Made by a program: the position numbers and the translations under genes
Shown: positions 19,678 through 29,704 of the stretch, piece after piece
How positions within the stretch are numbered: position 1 is the stretch's first letter
Layout of the letters: every line of letters begins with the position of its first letter
The notes under the pieces: model-generated
Told to the model about the DNA's origin: nothing
Database searches by the model: none
The model's input: the letters and a program-made list of their open reading frames with translations, nothing else
NCBI GenBank assembly: GCA_946410595.1
Contig: CAMKAU010000006.1
Span: 1 to 53,606 of the forward strand
Length of the DNA: 53,606 nucleotides
Direction: 5' to 3'
Origin: an uncultured Clostridia bacterium
Lineage (GTDB): Bacteria; Bacillota; Clostridia; Oscillospirales; CAG-272

Positions 19678-20772
19678 ATGCAAATCAAACTTCTCGAAAA
19701 ACCGAATATCGTCTTCGAGGTCTACCGGTGGCTCACCGCTTTGCAGGAAGGAAGATCCTTCCGCGAACTGAAAAAGAGCCGCGAGACGGCCGACGCGGCG
19801 GAGGCGAGGATCCTTGACGGTTGCTTTGACAGCGTGATCGCCTTCGAGGACCGTTTTCTTGCGCGGTTTCATGCGGAGGAAGACGTGCTCGTTCATCTGT
19901 TCAAGGGCAGGGAAGAGATCGGCGCTCCGCTCGTTTCCTATATCCTTCACGACGCGATCTGCCGGGAAAAACCGAGCTTTCCCGACGACGCGGAAAGCAT
20001 CCGTACCCAGAGCAAGGCGACTTTTTTTGCCAATATGTACTCTCTCCTCCTCGACCGCTTTCCGATGCCCGAGTCAGACGCGGCGGTGGAGAGTTACGCC
20101 GAGTTTTTCAACTTTATTTCTCTTTTGCCGGTTTCCTCGGAGCTGAAGTGGGAGCTTTGCTCCTTCTACAACAGCTTCGAGCAGATGCGCGACACCGTGG
20201 CGGATCTGATCCTCGAGGCGGGGGAGATCTACGTCGAGGAATACGATACGGTCAAACACCACGTCGAGTGGTTCACCGCCAATTACAAAATGACGGGGAT
20301 GACCGATCCGCTGCGTTTTCTTTCCGAAAATTATCCCGGGATTACGCCCAAAGAGCCGGACGTTCTCTACGTCGTTCCTTCCGTGACGGCGGCGGATTCC
20401 GCCGAATACCTGATGGGCTATACCGGCAAGACCGTCTGCGATTTCTTCTATACGGGCGTTCTTTCTCTGCCGCTCCGGCAAATCGCGGAAAAGCCCTTTG
20501 ACGAAAAGGAGCTGTGCCGCGCGCTGCGCGTGCTCGGCGATCCCAGCAAGTTCGAGATCCTCCGGCAAACGGCGGGCAAACCGGTCTACGGACTCCAGCT
20601 CTCCAAGAGTCTCGGGATCAGCACGGCGACGGTCTCGCACCACGTTTCCCAGCTTTCGGAACAGGGGCTCATTCACGAGCAGAGGGAAGCGAACCGGGTC
20701 TACTACCGCGCGAATACCGAGCAGCTGCTCCGTCTGGCGGATCAGCTCAACCGCATCTTCCGGGAGAAATAA
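19678..20772 (+). CDS. ArsR-type HTH transcriptional regulator with about 280-aa N-terminal domain
   Basis: C-terminus LCRALRVLGDPSKFEILRQTAGKPVYGLQLSKSLGISTATVSHHVSQLSEQGLI. Confidence 0.8.
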   Translation: MQIKLLEKPNIVFEVYRWLTALQEGRSFRELKKSRETADAAEARILDGCFDSVIAFEDRFLARFHAEEDVLVHLFKGREEIGAPLVSYILHDAICREKPSFPDDAESIRTQSKATFFANMYSLLLDRFPMPESDAAVESYAEFFNFISLLPVSSELKWELCSFYNSFEQMRDTVADLILEAGEIYVEEYDTVKHHVEWFTANYKMTGMTDPLRFLSENYPGITPKEPDVLYVVPSVTAADSAEYLMGYTGKTVCDFFYTGVLSLPLRQIAEKPFDEKELCRALRVLGDPSKFEILRQTAGKPVYGLQLSKSLGISTATVSHHVSQLSEQGLIHEQREANRVYYRANTEQLLRLADQLNRIFREK

Positions 20773-20782
20773 CAGTTGATAG

Positions 20783-20822
20783 CCGCCGCGGCGGGGAAAA
20801 CCCGCCGCGGCTTTTCTTTTTT
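20783..20822 (+). terminator. Rho-independent terminator
   Basis: gccgcggcggggaaaacccgccgcggcttttctttttttc. Confidence 0.8.
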
Positions 20823-20887
20823 TCAAAGCGACGGGAAAAACGGACGCGGCCGCCTGAAAATTCGTATAATATTATTGATATTATGAG

Positions 20888-20916
20888 TTGACTATTGTTG
20901 GCTTTCGTGTTATGAT
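20888..20916 (+). promoter_or_regulatory. Promoter of oad operon
   Basis: TTGACT-17-TATGAT. Confidence 0.65.
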
Positions 20917-20995
20917 AATTTTGATTGCGGCAGTCGGAAAACGGAGGTCGTTTCCGCGGACCGGACCCCGCGATTTCTCTGAACGGAGGTACGTT

Positions 20996-21313
20996 ATGGG
21001 ACTCTTTTCACGGCTGTTTCCGGCCGCTCTGGCGGAAACGGCGCCGCTCTCTGACCTCGCCGTGGTGCTGCTCGGCGTCGGCGTCGTCTTTTTCGGACTT
21101 CTCGCGATCGTCGGTTTCTGCGCGCTTATGGGCAGGATCTTCCGGTCCGTGGAGGAAGGGAAGAAAACCGCCCCGCCCGCGCCTGCCCCGGTTTGCGAAC
21201 CCGATCCGGCCGAACGCGGCGCGATCCTCGCCGCCGTCTGCGCGGTGATCGCGGAAGAGCTCGGAACGGACGTGACCGCGCTGCGCGTAAGTTCTTTTCG
21301 TAAAATCAATTGA
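20996..21313 (+). CDS. OadG-family small membrane subunit of Na+-pumping decarboxylase
   Basis: 105 aa, single TM, position upstream of biotin carrier and OadB; RBS ggaggt. Confidence 0.75.
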   Translation: MGLFSRLFPAALAETAPLSDLAVVLLGVGVVFFGLLAIVGFCALMGRIFRSVEEGKKTAPPAPAPVCEPDPAERGAILAAVCAVIAEELGTDVTALRVSSFRKIN

Positions 21314-21353
21314 CAATCAAAAGGGAGGCAGGGGTTTTTCCCCTGGGTACGAG

Positions 21354-21692
21354 ATGAAAAAATACAGAGTGAAAGTCAACGGCGTTATTTACGAGATCGA
21401 GCTGGAGGTGGCCGACGCCGAGCAAAAGGACGCTCCCGCCAAGGCTGAAGAAGCCGCGCCCGCGCCCGCCGTTTCCGGCGGCGCGACCGTTTCCTCTCCG
21501 CTGCCCGGAACGGTCCTTGAAGTGAAGGCCGCCGTCGGTATGCCGGTCAAAAAGGGAGATCTTCTCTTTGTGGTCGAAGCGATGAAGATGGAAAACGAGA
21601 TCCTGGCTCCCTGCGACGGGAAGGTCGCCTCCGTGGCGGTCGCCAAAGGGGCAAGCGTGGAGTCCGGTGCCGCTCTCTGCGTGATCGCGTAA
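21354..21692 (+). CDS. Biotin carrier protein (biotin/lipoyl attachment domain)
   Basis: Ala/Pro linker and [14 protein letters not shown] biotinylation motif. Confidence 0.93.
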   Translation: MKKYRVKVNGVIYEIELEVADAEQKDAPAKAEEAAPAPAVSGGATVSSPLPGTVLEVKAAVGMPVKKGDLLFVVEAMKMENEILAPCDGKVASVAVAKGASVESGAALCVIA

Positions 21693-21705
21693 GGAAGCGG
21701 GCGTT

Positions 21706-22914
21706 ATGGAAAGATTGCTGACCTTTTGGAAGGATACGGGGTTTTACCGGCTGCTTTGCGAGTTTTCCGAACACTGGGGCAATCTCGTGATGATCCTTCT
21801 CTCGCTCTTTCTCCTCTATCTCGGGATCAAAAAGAAGTTCGAGCCGCTGCTCCTCGTCGGGATCGCCTTCGGGATGCTGCTCACCAACCTGACCGCGATC
21901 GTCCCGGGCAGCGAAATGTATCACACCGCGCTCTGGTCCGATTTTATGAACGAGAGCTCGGCAAGCTACCACGACTACGGCAGGATCCTCGCGGAGGGAG
22001 GGCTGCTTGATATCCTGTATATCGGCGTCAAGACCTGCGTCTATCCCTGCCTGATCTTCATCGGCATCGGCGCGATGACCGACTTCGGCCCCCTCATCGC
22101 CAATCCGAAGTCCCTGCTCCTCGGCGCCGCGGCGCAGATCGGGATCTTTGCGACCTATATCGGCAGCATCCTCCTCGGCTTTACCCAGCAGGAGGCGGGC
22201 GCGATCGGCGGAATCGGCGGCGCGGACGGACCGACCGCGATCTACACGGCGTCGAAGCTCGCGCCCGAACTGCTCGGCGCGATCGCCGTGGCTGCCTACT
22301 CCTATATGGCGCTCGTTCCCGTCATCCAGCCCCCGATCATGAAACTGCTGACGACAAAGAAGGAGCGCCGGATCAAAATGACGGCGCTGCGGACCGTCTC
22401 CCACACCGAAAAGATCCTCTTTCCGATCGTGGTCACGGTCTTCGTCGGCCTGCTCGTTCCCTCCGCCGCGCCGCTGCTCGGCTGTCTGATGCTCGGCAAT
22501 CTCTGGAAGGAATCCGGCGTTTGCGAGCGGCTGCGTCTTACCGCGCAGAACGAGCTGATGAATATCATCACGATCCTGCTCGGCGTCTCGGTCGGGGCAA
22601 CCGCAACGGCGGAGTCCTTCCTTAAACCCCGCACGCTCGGGATCGTGGTGCTCGGCGTTTGCGCCTTCGCCCTCGGGACCGCGGGCGGCGTGCTCCTCGC
22701 CAAGTTTATGAATCTCTTTACGAAGAACAAGATCAACCCGCTGATCGGATCCGCCGGCGTTTCCGCCGTTCCGATGGCGGCGCGCGTTTCCCAGACCGTC
22801 GGGCTGAAGGAGGATCCCTCGAACTTCCTTCTCATGCACGCGATGGGGCCGAACGTGGCGGGCGTGATCGGATCCGCGATCGCGGCGGGCGTTCTGATCG
22901 CCCTGCTCGGCTGA
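21706..22914 (+). CDS. oadB: Na+-translocating decarboxylase beta subunit
   Basis: Multi-pass protein with [13 protein letters not shown] and conserved C-terminal [15 protein letters not shown]. Confidence 0.93.
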   Translation: MERLLTFWKDTGFYRLLCEFSEHWGNLVMILLSLFLLYLGIKKKFEPLLLVGIAFGMLLTNLTAIVPGSEMYHTALWSDFMNESSASYHDYGRILAEGGLLDILYIGVKTCVYPCLIFIGIGAMTDFGPLIANPKSLLLGAAAQIGIFATYIGSILLGFTQQEAGAIGGIGGADGPTAIYTASKLAPELLGAIAVAAYSYMALVPVIQPPIMKLLTTKKERRIKMTALRTVSHTEKILFPIVVTVFVGLLVPSAAPLLGCLMLGNLWKESGVCERLRLTAQNELMNIITILLGVSVGATATAESFLKPRTLGIVVLGVCAFALGTAGGVLLAKFMNLFTKNKINPLIGSAGVSAVPMAARVSQTVGLKEDPSNFLLMHAMGPNVAGVIGSAIAAGVLIALLG

Positions 22915-22927
22915 CGGAGGATTAACT

Positions 22928-24331
22928 ATGGCAAACAAACTGAACGTAACCGATACCATTCTGCGGGACGCCTCCCAATCCCAGGCGGCGACCCGGATGC
23001 GGCTGGAGGATATGCTCCCCGGCTGCGAGCTGCTCGATAAAATCGGCTACTGGTCGCTTGAGTGCTGGGGCGGCGCCACCTTCGACGCGTGTATGCGTTT
23101 CCTCGGGGAGGACCCGTGGGAGCGGCTGCGCGCGCTGCGCAAGGCGCTGCCGAACACCCGCCTCCAGATGCTTTTGCGCGGGCAGAACATCCTCGGCTAC
23201 CGCCATTATTCCGACGACGTCGTCGAGGCCTTTGTCAAAAAGTCGATCGAAAACGGTATCGACGTGATCCGTACCTTTGACGCGCTCAACGATACCCGCA
23301 ACATGGAAGCGGCGATGCGCTATACCAAAAAATACGGCGGTTTCTGCGAGGCGGCGCTCAGCTACACGGTCAGCCCCGTCCACAGCGAGGCGTATTTCGT
23401 CCGTCTGGCGGGGGAACTCAAGGAAATGGGCGCGGACAGCATCTGCATCAAGGATATGGCCAATCTCCTTCTGCCGTACGACGCCTATTCGCTGGTCTCA
23501 AAGCTGAAAAAAGCCGTCGATATCCCGATCCACCTCCACACCCACAACACCACCGGAACGGGGGATATGACCAATCTCAAAGCGTGCGAGGCGGGGGTCG
23601 ATATCGTTGATACCGCGCTCTCTCCGCTCGCTAACGGCACCTCCCAGCCCTCGACCGAGGCGCTGGTCGCCACCCTGAAGGGGACGGAACGCGATACCGG
23701 GCTTGATCTGATGGCGCTCAACCGCGCGGCGGCGTACTTCCGCACGGTCGCCGACAAGCTGAAAGCGGAGGGGCTCCTTGATCCGAAGGTCCTGAACGTG
23801 GACTCCAAAACGCTCCTCTATCAGGTCCCCGGCGGGATGCTCTCCAATCTCCTCTCGCAGCTTAAACAGGCGAAGGCGGAGGACCGCTATTACGACGTGC
23901 TCGCCGAAGTTCCGCGCGTCCGCGCCGACTTCGGATACCCGCCGCTCGTGACCCCGACCAGCCAGATCGTCGGATCCCAGTCGGTAATGAACGTGCTGAT
24001 GGGACGGTATAAGACCTTTACCAAGGAGTCGAAAGCGCTGCTGCGCGGCGAATACGGCCGGCTGCCCGGCGAGGTAAGCGAGGAGATCCGCCGGATGGCG
24101 ATCGGCGACGAGGAGGTTATCACCTGCCGCCCCGCCGACCGGCTTGAGCCGGAGCTCGATAAACTCCGCGCGGAGGTCAAGGGGATCGCAAAGAGCGAGG
24201 AGGACGTTCTCTCCTACGCGCTATTCCCGCAGGTCGCGCTGAAGTTCTTTGAAGAGCGGAAGAAAAAAGAGGAAAAAGCCGCCCCGGAGGATACGGTCCG
24301 CGAGTTGACCGTGGAATATCTCGGAAACTGA
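22928..24331 (+). CDS. oadA: Oxaloacetate decarboxylase alpha subunit (carboxyltransferase)
   Basis: DTILRDASQSQAATRMRLEDML, CWGGATFDACMRFL, HLHTHNTTGTG; no fused biotin domain. Confidence 0.94.
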   Translation: MANKLNVTDTILRDASQSQAATRMRLEDMLPGCELLDKIGYWSLECWGGATFDACMRFLGEDPWERLRALRKALPNTRLQMLLRGQNILGYRHYSDDVVEAFVKKSIENGIDVIRTFDALNDTRNMEAAMRYTKKYGGFCEAALSYTVSPVHSEAYFVRLAGELKEMGADSICIKDMANLLLPYDAYSLVSKLKKAVDIPIHLHTHNTTGTGDMTNLKACEAGVDIVDTALSPLANGTSQPSTEALVATLKGTERDTGLDLMALNRAAAYFRTVADKLKAEGLLDPKVLNVDSKTLLYQVPGGMLSNLLSQLKQAKAEDRYYDVLAEVPRVRADFGYPPLVTPTSQIVGSQSVMNVLMGRYKTFTKESKALLRGEYGRLPGEVSEEIRRMAIGDEEVITCRPADRLEPELDKLRAEVKGIAKSEEDVLSYALFPQVALKFFEERKKKEEKAAPEDTVRELTVEYLGN

Positions 24332-24336
24332 AAGAT

Positions 24337-24376
24337 AAAAACCGGCAGGAGAAGAAGTCCTGCCGGTTTCTTTGTG
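24337..24376 (+). terminator. Terminator of oad operon
   Basis: aaaaccggcaggagaagaagtcctgccggtttcttt. Confidence 0.8.
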
Positions 24377-24415
24377 AAAAAAGAGCGCGCCCGCGGGCGC
24401 GCTCTTTTTGCGGGA

Positions 24416-26161
24416 TCAAAGACCCCGTTTGACGTAACTGGTGTGCAGGATGTGGTGAGCTTTCTCGGAGCCGGGTTTGCCGAGATGCTCGTTGTAGATC
24501 TGCTTGATGATGCTGTTTTCGTGAGATTTGCGGAGGTCCATCTTCTTGTCCGCCGTGTAGAGGACGGAAGCGCGGACTTCGCGAAGATTGATATTGTTGC
24601 GGACGGAAGCGGGCTGGGTCGGCTGGCCGCCGCCGTTGACGCATCCGCCGGGGCAGCACATGATCTCGACGAATTCATACTGCTCTTTGCCTTCGCGGAT
24701 CGCGTTGAGCAGCTGCTTCGCGTTCTTGGTGCCGCTGGCGACCGCCACACGGATCTCCTTGTCGCCGAGCTTGTAGGTCGCGCGCTTGATACCGGCGATG
24801 CCGCGGACGTCTTCAAAATCCACCTTCTCAAGCGGCTTGTTGAGGATGACCTCGGCCGCGGTGCGGAGAGCCGCCTCCATCACGCCGCCGGTCGCGCCGA
24901 AGATAACGCCGGCGCCGGAGCCGATGGAGAAGGGATCGTCGAACTTCTCGTCCGCGAGGGAGTTGAAGTCGATGCCGCAGCTTTCGATCAGGCGGCCGAC
25001 CTCGCGCGTCGTGATGGCGATGTCCACGTCGGGAACGCCCGCCGCGTTCTGGTTGGGTCTGCCGATCTCAAATTTCTTCGCGGTGCAGGGGATCGCGGAC
25101 ACGAAAACGATATCCTTGGGATCGAGCCCGTGCTTTTCGGCGTAGTAGGTCTTGTAGATCGCGCCGAACATCTGCTGAGGAGACTTGCAGGTGGAGAGGT
25201 TTTCGGTCATATCGGGGAAGTAGTGCTCGCAGTACTTGATCCATCCGGGCGAGCAGGAGGTCATCATCGGCAGGGTCCCGCCGGTGGTGAGACGTTCGAC
25301 AAGCTCGTTCGCCTCTTCCATGATGGTCAGGTCCGCCGTGAAGTTCATGTCGTACACGCCGTCAAAGCCGACGCGCTTCAGCGCGGCGACCATCTTGCCT
25401 TCCACGTCGGTGCCGGGGGCGTTGCCGAAGCACTCGCCGAGGGTGGCGCGGATGGAAGGAGCGCAGCAGATCGCAACGTGCTTGGTCGGATCCGCGATCG
25501 CCGCGAGGACGTCCGCGGTGCTGTCCTTTTCGTGGAGAGCTCCCGTCGGGCAGGCGACGATGCACTGGCCGCAGCCGACGCAGGAGGTGTCGACAAGATC
25601 CTTCTCAAAGAAGGTGCCGATCACGGAGTCGTAGCCGCGGTTGTTGGCGCCGATCACGCCGATATCCTGCAGATTTTTGCAGGCGCCGATGCAGCGGCGG
25701 CAGAGGATGCACTTGTTGGGGTCGCGGACGAGATACGGGGTGGATTCCTCGGTCGGAACGTTCTTCGGATGAGAGCCGAACGCGCTTTCGTCCACCTTGT
25801 AGTCACGGCACAGCTTCTGCAGCTCGCAGGTAGTGGAGCGGATGCAGGAGAGGCACTTTTTGTCGTGCGCGGAGAGAAGGAGCTCCAGGTTCGTTTTGCG
25901 GTACTGGTTGACCTTCGGGGTGTTCGTGAGGACTTCCATCCCATCGCTGGCGGGATACACGCAGGAGGTGACCATCCGGAAGGGACGTCCGTTTTCGGAA
26001 ACCTCGACGAGGCAGAGACGGCAGGCGCCGATCTCGTTGATGTCCTTCAGGTAGCAGAGGGTGGGGATATCGATCCCCGCGCATCTGGCGGCCTCCAGGA
26101 CGGTAGAGCCGGCAGGCGCGGACACCTCGGCTCCGTTGATTTTAAGAGTGATCATGTCCAT
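24416..26161 (-). CDS. hndD: [FeFe] hydrogenase catalytic subunit (HndD/HydA type)
   Basis: TSCSPGWIKYCEHYFPD, IPCTAKKFE, FGATGGVMEAALRTA and MCCPGGCVNGGGQP H-cluster motifs; N-terminal [2Fe-2S] and 2x[4Fe-4S]. Confidence 0.96.
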   Translation of the reverse strand: MDMITLKINGAEVSAPAGSTVLEAARCAGIDIPTLCYLKDINEIGACRLCLVEVSENGRPFRMVTSCVYPASDGMEVLTNTPKVNQYRKTNLELLLSAHDKKCLSCIRSTTCELQKLCRDYKVDESAFGSHPKNVPTEESTPYLVRDPNKCILCRRCIGACKNLQDIGVIGANNRGYDSVIGTFFEKDLVDTSCVGCGQCIVACPTGALHEKDSTADVLAAIADPTKHVAICCAPSIRATLGECFGNAPGTDVEGKMVAALKRVGFDGVYDMNFTADLTIMEEANELVERLTTGGTLPMMTSCSPGWIKYCEHYFPDMTENLSTCKSPQQMFGAIYKTYYAEKHGLDPKDIVFVSAIPCTAKKFEIGRPNQNAAGVPDVDIAITTREVGRLIESCGIDFNSLADEKFDDPFSIGSGAGVIFGATGGVMEAALRTAAEVILNKPLEKVDFEDVRGIAGIKRATYKLGDKEIRVAVASGTKNAKQLLNAIREGKEQYEFVEIMCCPGGCVNGGGQPTQPASVRNNINLREVRASVLYTADKKMDLRKSHENSIIKQIYNEHLGKPGSEKAHHILHTSYVKRGL

Positions 26162-26177
26162 TTCTGGTTCTCCTTCC

Positions 26178-28025
26178 TTACTCCTTAATGATCGCGCCGA
26201 ACTTGCAGGTGTCATAGCAGGCGCCGCACTTGATGCACTTTTCGGGATCGATATGATGCGGCTCTTTGACGGTGCCGGAGATGGCGCCCACCGGGCACTT
26301 GCGCGCGCACGCGGTGCAGCCGCGGCACTTGTCTTCGAGGATCTTATACTGCATCAGGTTCTTGCAGACGTGCGCTGGGCACTTCTTGTCGCGGACGTGC
26401 GCAACGTACTCGTCGCGGAAGTACTGCAGCGTGGAGAGGACGGGGTTCGGAGCCGTCTGGCCGAGTCCGCAGAGAGAAGCGGATTTCACGTAGTTGCAGA
26501 GAGCTTCCAGTTTGTCAATGTCTTCCATCTCGCCGTTTCCGCTTGTGATCTTGTTGAGGATCTCAAGCATCCGGACGGTACCGACGCGGCAGGGCGTGCA
26601 CTTGCCGCAGGATTCATCGACGGTGAACTCGAGGAAGAACTTGGCGATATCGACCATGCAGTTGTCCTCATCCATGACGATGAGTCCGCCGGAGCCCATG
26701 ATCGAGCCGATCTTGGCGAGGTTTTCATAGTCGATCGGGGTGTCGAGGTGCTGAGCGGGGATGCAGCCGCCGGAAGGACCGCCGGTCTGCGCGGCTTTGA
26801 ACTTCTTGCCGTTCGGGATGCCGCCGCCGATCTCTTCGATGATCTCGCGGAGGGTGGTGCCCATCGGGATCTCGACAAGGCCGGTGTTCTTGATCTTGCC
26901 GCCGAGCGCAAAGACCTTGGTGCCCTTGGAGGTCGCCGTTCCCATGGAGGCGAACCAGTCGGCGCCTTTGAGGATGATCTGCGCGACGTTGGCGTAGGTT
27001 TCCACGTTGTTCAGGATGGACGGACGACCGAAGAGCCCCTTGATCGCGGGGAAGGGAGGACGGGGACGCGGCTCGCCGCGCTTGCCCTCGATGGAGGTCA
27101 TCAGAGCGGTCTCCTCGCCGCAGACGAACGCGCCCGCGCCGAGACGGAGCTTCAGATCGAAGTTGAAGCCGGTGCCGAGAATGTTCTCGCCGAGCAGGCC
27201 GTAGCTGCGCGCCTGGTCGATCGCGATCTGCAGACGCTTGACGGCGATCGGATATTCGGCGCGGACGTAGATATACCCCTCGTCGGAGCCGATCGCGTAA
27301 CCGGCGATCGCCATCGCCTCGATCACGGCGTGCGGGTCGCCTTCAAGGACCGAGCGGTCCATGAACGCGCCGGGGTCGCCCTCGTCGGCGTTGCAGCAGA
27401 CGTACTTTTTGCCGGCGGGCTGATTGGCGGCAAACTGCCATTTGTTGCCGGTGGGGAAGCCCGCGCCGCCGCGGCCGCGGAGGCCGGAGGCCTTAACGGT
27501 GTCAATGACCTGCTGGGGGGTCATTTCGGTCAGAACCTTGGCAAGGGCCTGATAACCGTCGGTCCCGATATACTCGTCGATGCTCTCGGGGTCGATCACG
27601 CCGCAGTTGCGGAGCGCAACGCGGGTCTGCTTTTTATAGAAGGAAGTATTGTCAAGGGAATAGACGTCCGCGCCCGCGCCGGAGTTGGCGCCGATGGTGT
27701 ACTCCGCCACGATCTTGCCGCCGAGGATATGCTCCTCGAAGACGCGCTTCGCCTTTTCGGCGTCCATCTTGACGTAGGTCACCTTTTCCTTGCCCGGTTC
27801 CGTGATCTCCACCACGGGCTCGTACTGGCAGATGCCGATACAGCCGGTCTGGGCGACGGTCACGTTGGTTTTGCCGGAAGCGGCGACAGCTTCTTCAAAC
27901 GCGTCAAGCACGGGACGGGCGCCCGCCGCAAGACCGCAGGTGGCCAGACCGACAAGGATCTTGGTGCCGGCGGCGGCCCCTTTCATCCTGTCGCGAACGG
28001 CGATAAGTTCTGCTAAACTGTTCAT
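26178..28025 (-). CDS. hndC: NuoF-like NADH/FMN subunit of electron-bifurcating hydrogenase
   Basis: SGLRGRGGAGFPTGNKWQ, CNADEGDPGAFMDRSVLEGDPH, ESCGKCTPCRVG, C-terminal 2[4Fe-4S] ferredoxin. Confidence 0.96.
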   Translation of the reverse strand: MNSLAELIAVRDRMKGAAAGTKILVGLATCGLAAGARPVLDAFEEAVAASGKTNVTVAQTGCIGICQYEPVVEITEPGKEKVTYVKMDAEKAKRVFEEHILGGKIVAEYTIGANSGAGADVYSLDNTSFYKKQTRVALRNCGVIDPESIDEYIGTDGYQALAKVLTEMTPQQVIDTVKASGLRGRGGAGFPTGNKWQFAANQPAGKKYVCCNADEGDPGAFMDRSVLEGDPHAVIEAMAIAGYAIGSDEGYIYVRAEYPIAVKRLQIAIDQARSYGLLGENILGTGFNFDLKLRLGAGAFVCGEETALMTSIEGKRGEPRPRPPFPAIKGLFGRPSILNNVETYANVAQIILKGADWFASMGTATSKGTKVFALGGKIKNTGLVEIPMGTTLREIIEEIGGGIPNGKKFKAAQTGGPSGGCIPAQHLDTPIDYENLAKIGSIMGSGGLIVMDEDNCMVDIAKFFLEFTVDESCGKCTPCRVGTVRMLEILNKITSGNGEMEDIDKLEALCNYVKSASLCGLGQTAPNPVLSTLQYFRDEYVAHVRDKKCPAHVCKNLMQYKILEDKCRGCTACARKCPVGAISGTVKEPHHIDPEKCIKCGACYDTCKFGAIIKE

Positions 28026-28095
28026 TCTTACTTTTCTCCTCAATATGTTTAATGTGGACCGGAAAGACAGGTCTTCCGGGATGGTTGCGCGGCTG

Positions 28096-28593
28096 TTATT
28101 TGGTGTATTTGGAAAGAATACCCTCGACCTGCGCGACGTTGAGCCGTCCGTACACTTCGCCGTTGACGGTCATGACGGGAGCAAGTCCGCACGCGCCGAT
28201 GCAGCGGGTGGCCTCAAGGCTGTACTTGCCGTCGCGGGAGGTCTCGCCCACGCCGAGGTTCAGCACGGAAGAGATCTTGTCCAGCACGCCGCCGGAGCCC
28301 TTGACGTAGCAGGCGGTGCCGAGGCAAACGGAGATGGCAACCTGTCCCTTCGGGTTGAGAGAGAACTGGGAATAGAAGGTGGAGACGCCGTACGCCTCCT
28401 CAAAGGGGACGCCGAGACCGGCGGCAACGCGGCGCTGGACCTCTTCGGGGAGATACCCGTAGATTTCCTGCGCGCCCTGCAGCACGGGCATCAGAGCGCC
28501 GGGTTCGTCTTTGTGCTCGGCGATCAGCTTGTCCAGAGCAAGCGCCTGCTCCTGCGTTCCGCTGAACGCCACGGTGGTCGGTTTCTTTTTCAT
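28096..28593 (-). CDS. hndA: NuoE-like [2Fe-2S] thioredoxin-fold subunit of hydrogenase
   Basis: GVSTFYSQFSLNPKGQVAISVCLGTACYVKG, EATRCIGACGLAPVMTVNGEVYG. Confidence 0.95.
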   Translation of the reverse strand: MKKKPTTVAFSGTQEQALALDKLIAEHKDEPGALMPVLQGAQEIYGYLPEEVQRRVAAGLGVPFEEAYGVSTFYSQFSLNPKGQVAISVCLGTACYVKGSGGVLDKISSVLNLGVGETSRDGKYSLEATRCIGACGLAPVMTVNGEVYGRLNVAQVEGILSKYTK

Positions 28594-28673
28594 GTGCGGT
28601 TCTGCCTCCTGAAAATCATTCGGATATTTGATGCCGGCAGGGTGTGCGCGCCGGCTTTGCGAGATCGTTAATT

Positions 28674-28702
28674 ATTATACAATACGAAAAGGAAAAAGTC
28701 TA
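28674..28702 (-). promoter_or_regulatory. Promoter of hydrogenase operon
   Basis: Reverse strand TAGACT-17-TATAAT. Confidence 0.6.
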
Positions 28703-28912
28703 TACCTTTTCGCTGAAAATATTTATTTTTTAACAAAAAATCTTCTTTTTTCTCCGGCGCGGAAAAAGTGCCGAAACGGAGGAAAAAAGCGGGAGAAAAG
28801 TTGGGCGTTTTCCCGATTGAAAGAACAAATGTTCAGCTTTGAAAAAACAGGATTGCTATCATGAAGAAAAAATGTTATGATAAGATTAAATAGAAAGTGA
28901 GGTGATCGCGCC

Positions 28913-29704
28913 GTGGACTTCACGCTGGAGCAGTGTATGCACTTAAAGCGCCAGGAAAAGGGCTTTTCCATCACGCGGGACAGGGTCAAGTGCTATCTCT
29001 TTTGCCATTTCATCAATCCCGTCGACGTGGTCAGTCAGGGCAAGCTGATCCGCACCTCCGCCAACGCCTGTATGCTCTGGACGCCGGGCAGCCCCGTTTT
29101 TTATAAAGCGGAGATCATTTATCTCTTTCACAACTTCATCCATTTTCAGGTGGACGATCCGGAGGCGTTCGCCCGGATCGGCGTTCCGCTCAACTGTTTG
29201 TTTTATACCGAAATGCAGGACCGCATCACGCGCACGGTGGAGCAGCTCGAGTTTTTCCTCGGGCTTGGCGAGGAGGAGCGCAAGCCGCAGCTCAGCGAGA
29301 TGCTTTCCGATCTTTTCACCGGGCTCACGGAGGAGCAGAAAAACCAGCGCATCACCATCGGGCGCAGCACGCATTACGCCTTTGACAACCTCCGCAGCAT
29401 GATCTACATTTCGCCCGCCGAGTGGAGCGTGGAGAAGATGGCGGAGTACGTCTATCTCTCCCGATCCTACTTTTCCATCCGTTATAAAGATTACTACGGC
29501 ATCTCGCCGAACGAGGATCTCATACAGGCCTCTCTCTTGCTTGCGGTGCGGCTTCTGACGACGACCCGGATGCAGGTCACGGACGTTGCGTACGAGTGCG
29601 GGTTCCGCAGTCTGGAGTATTTCATCCGCCTCTTTAAAAGCAAGTACGGGGTCACCCCCGGCAAATACAGAGAACTCAATTTGATCGAGGAGGAAAACGG
29701 ATGA
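28913..29704 (+). CDS. AraC-family transcriptional regulator (GTG start)
   Basis: C-terminal double HTH: VEKMAEYVYLSRSYFSIRYKDYYGISPNEDLIQ...VTDVAYECGFRSLEYFIRLFKSKYGVTPGKYR. Confidence 0.92.
   Translation: MDFTLEQCMHLKRQEKGFSITRDRVKCYLFCHFINPVDVVSQGKLIRTSANACMLWTPGSPVFYKAEIIYLFHNFIHFQVDDPEAFARIGVPLNCLFYTEMQDRITRTVEQLEFFLGLGEEERKPQLSEMLSDLFTGLTEEQKNQRITIGRSTHYAFDNLRSMIYISPAEWSVEKMAEYVYLSRSYFSIRYKDYYGISPNEDLIQASLLLAVRLLTTTRMQVTDVAYECGFRSLEYFIRLFKSKYGVTPGKYRELNLIEEENG

Noticed and set aside
24374-28016. Two long plus-strand ORFs (604 and 651 aa) opposite hydrogenase genes
   Set aside because: Antisense shadows; the minus-strand proteins have unmistakable H-cluster and NuoF motifs
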